NCBI RefSeq assembly: GCF_029076845.1
Contig: NZ_JARESE010000033.1
Location: 1-64,000 of the forward strand
DNA length: 64,000 nucleotides
Direction of reading: 5' to 3'
DNA from: Novosphingobium album (ex Liu et al. 2023)
Lineage (GTDB): Bacteria; Pseudomonadota; Alphaproteobacteria; Sphingomonadales; Sphingomonadaceae
In this document: positions 63,676 to 64,000 of the stretch, piece by piece
Layout: every line of letters begins with the position of its first letter
How positions within the stretch are numbered: the first letter of the stretch is position 1
Program-made: the position numbers and the translations under genes
Notes under the pieces: model-generated
Database searches by the model: none
Seen by the model: only the letters and a program-made list of their open reading frames with translations
Told to the model about the DNA's origin: nothing

Positions 63676-64000
63676 ATGGAAATAGCACTAGCACAGCAGC
63701 CCGAGTTCACGCTGTCCGATGTGGTGACAAGGGTTCGCGATGCCCTAAAGCGGCGATGGAAGATGATGGCGCTCATCTCTGGCATCGTTTTTGTGCTCGG
63801 CACGATCGCGGTCTTTCTGATCACCCCGCAATATCAGGCGTCCGCCCGCGTCCGCATCGACCCATCGCGAGATCCTGTCGCAGCCCAGCAAAAGACGACG
63901 GTCACGCTTTCAGACGAAGCGATCGATACCGAAGTTTCGTCATTCTATGGGCTTGATGTGGCCAAGGCTGTTGTATCCAAGCTCAATCTGGCCAACGATC
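63676..64000 (+). CDS. Wzz/GumC-like chain-length regulator, N-terminal part
   Basis: The open frame from the ATG at 63676 (108 codons) runs off the window. It reads ALAQQPEFTLSDVVTRVRDA, LKRRWKMMALISGIVFVLGT, IAVFLITPQYQASARVRIDP. This gives a cytoplasmic start, one membrane helix (residues about 34-53) and the conserved TPQYQASA-type start of Wzz domains (polysaccharide co-polymerase). It would set chain length and couple polymerisation to export. Whether a kinase domain follows (Wzc type) cannot be seen. Confidence 0.85.
   Translation, partial: MEIALAQQPEFTLSDVVTRVRDALKRRWKMMALISGIVFVLGTIAVFLITPQYQASARVRIDPSRDPVAAQQKTTVTLSDEAIDTEVSSFYGLDVAKAVVSKLNLAND

Noticed and set aside
1-64000. CRISPR arrays, tRNA or rRNA genes
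   Set aside because: No regularly spaced direct repeats, no cloverleaf-type sequence and no rRNA-like stretch were noticed by eye; a dedicated scan was not possible.

Overview
The window is GC-rich alphaproteobacterial DNA and most resembles a sphingomonad (Sphingomonas, Sphingobium or Novosphingobium type). The reasons are the F-type tra order with an S26 peptidase between trbI and traW, a lasso-peptide locus with isopeptidase, TonB receptor and FecI/FecR, and a Wzx/Wzy exopolysaccharide locus with sphingan-like export genes. This is an inference from gene content. No rRNA, tRNA or CRISPR array was found. The mix of conjugation genes and mobile elements fits a megaplasmid or an integrated conjugative element.

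Layout. (1) 1-11.7 kb: an F-type conjugation operon, traC(partial)-orf-trbI-S26 peptidase-traW-traU-trbC-traN-traF-traH-traG, mostly with overlapping start and stop codons. TraC is cut at its 5' side and preceded by a stop codon. (2) 11.7-16.6 kb: small membrane proteins, a secreted thermonuclease-like protein, small ORFs, and a LuxR-HTH / membrane protein / MarR set. (3) 16.6-27.2 kb: a complete lasso-peptide system. It has a GntR regulator, a 45-aa precursor, a B protease/leader-binding protein and a C macrolactam synthetase on +. On - it has an isopeptidase, an STN-type TonB receptor, FecR and a FecI-like sigma factor, plus a second sigma-like protein. There is no ABC exporter, as expected for isopeptidase-type clusters. 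(4) 27.9-31.1 kb: a PilZ protein and a GAF-GGDEF-EAL protein, both c-di-GMP functions. (5) 31.7-55.9 kb: a surface-polysaccharide region with two sulfotransferase-like proteins, a GT39 membrane glycosyltransferase, a large beta-helix/RTX protein, a hexapeptide acyltransferase, three other glycosyltransferases, Wzy, Wzx, a secreted BNR_4 (polysaccharide-lyase-like) protein, rmlBDCA, ugd and a TauE/SafE permease, with several IS remnants between them. (6) 56.0-61.4 kb: a nested mobile-element stack. A second GT39 copy is broken by an IS3-family element. That element carries an IS110/IS1111-type element in orfA and a 2239-nt group II intron in orfB. A truncated IS481-type transposase follows. (7) 61.6-64.0 kb: export genes (outer-membrane lipoprotein, beta-barrel, and the start of a Wzz/Wzc-like protein) running off the window.

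How it works together. The rml and ugd enzymes supply dTDP-L-rhamnose and UDP-glucuronate. The glycosyltransferases build a repeat unit, Wzx and Wzy flip and polymerise it, and the genes at 61.6-64 kb export it. The sulfotransferases and acyltransferase may decorate it, and the BNR_4 protein may cut it. The lasso locus looks like a make, re-import and hydrolyse circuit under cell-surface signalling. No similarity search was run. All family assignments come from reading motifs, and all boundaries were located by hand.
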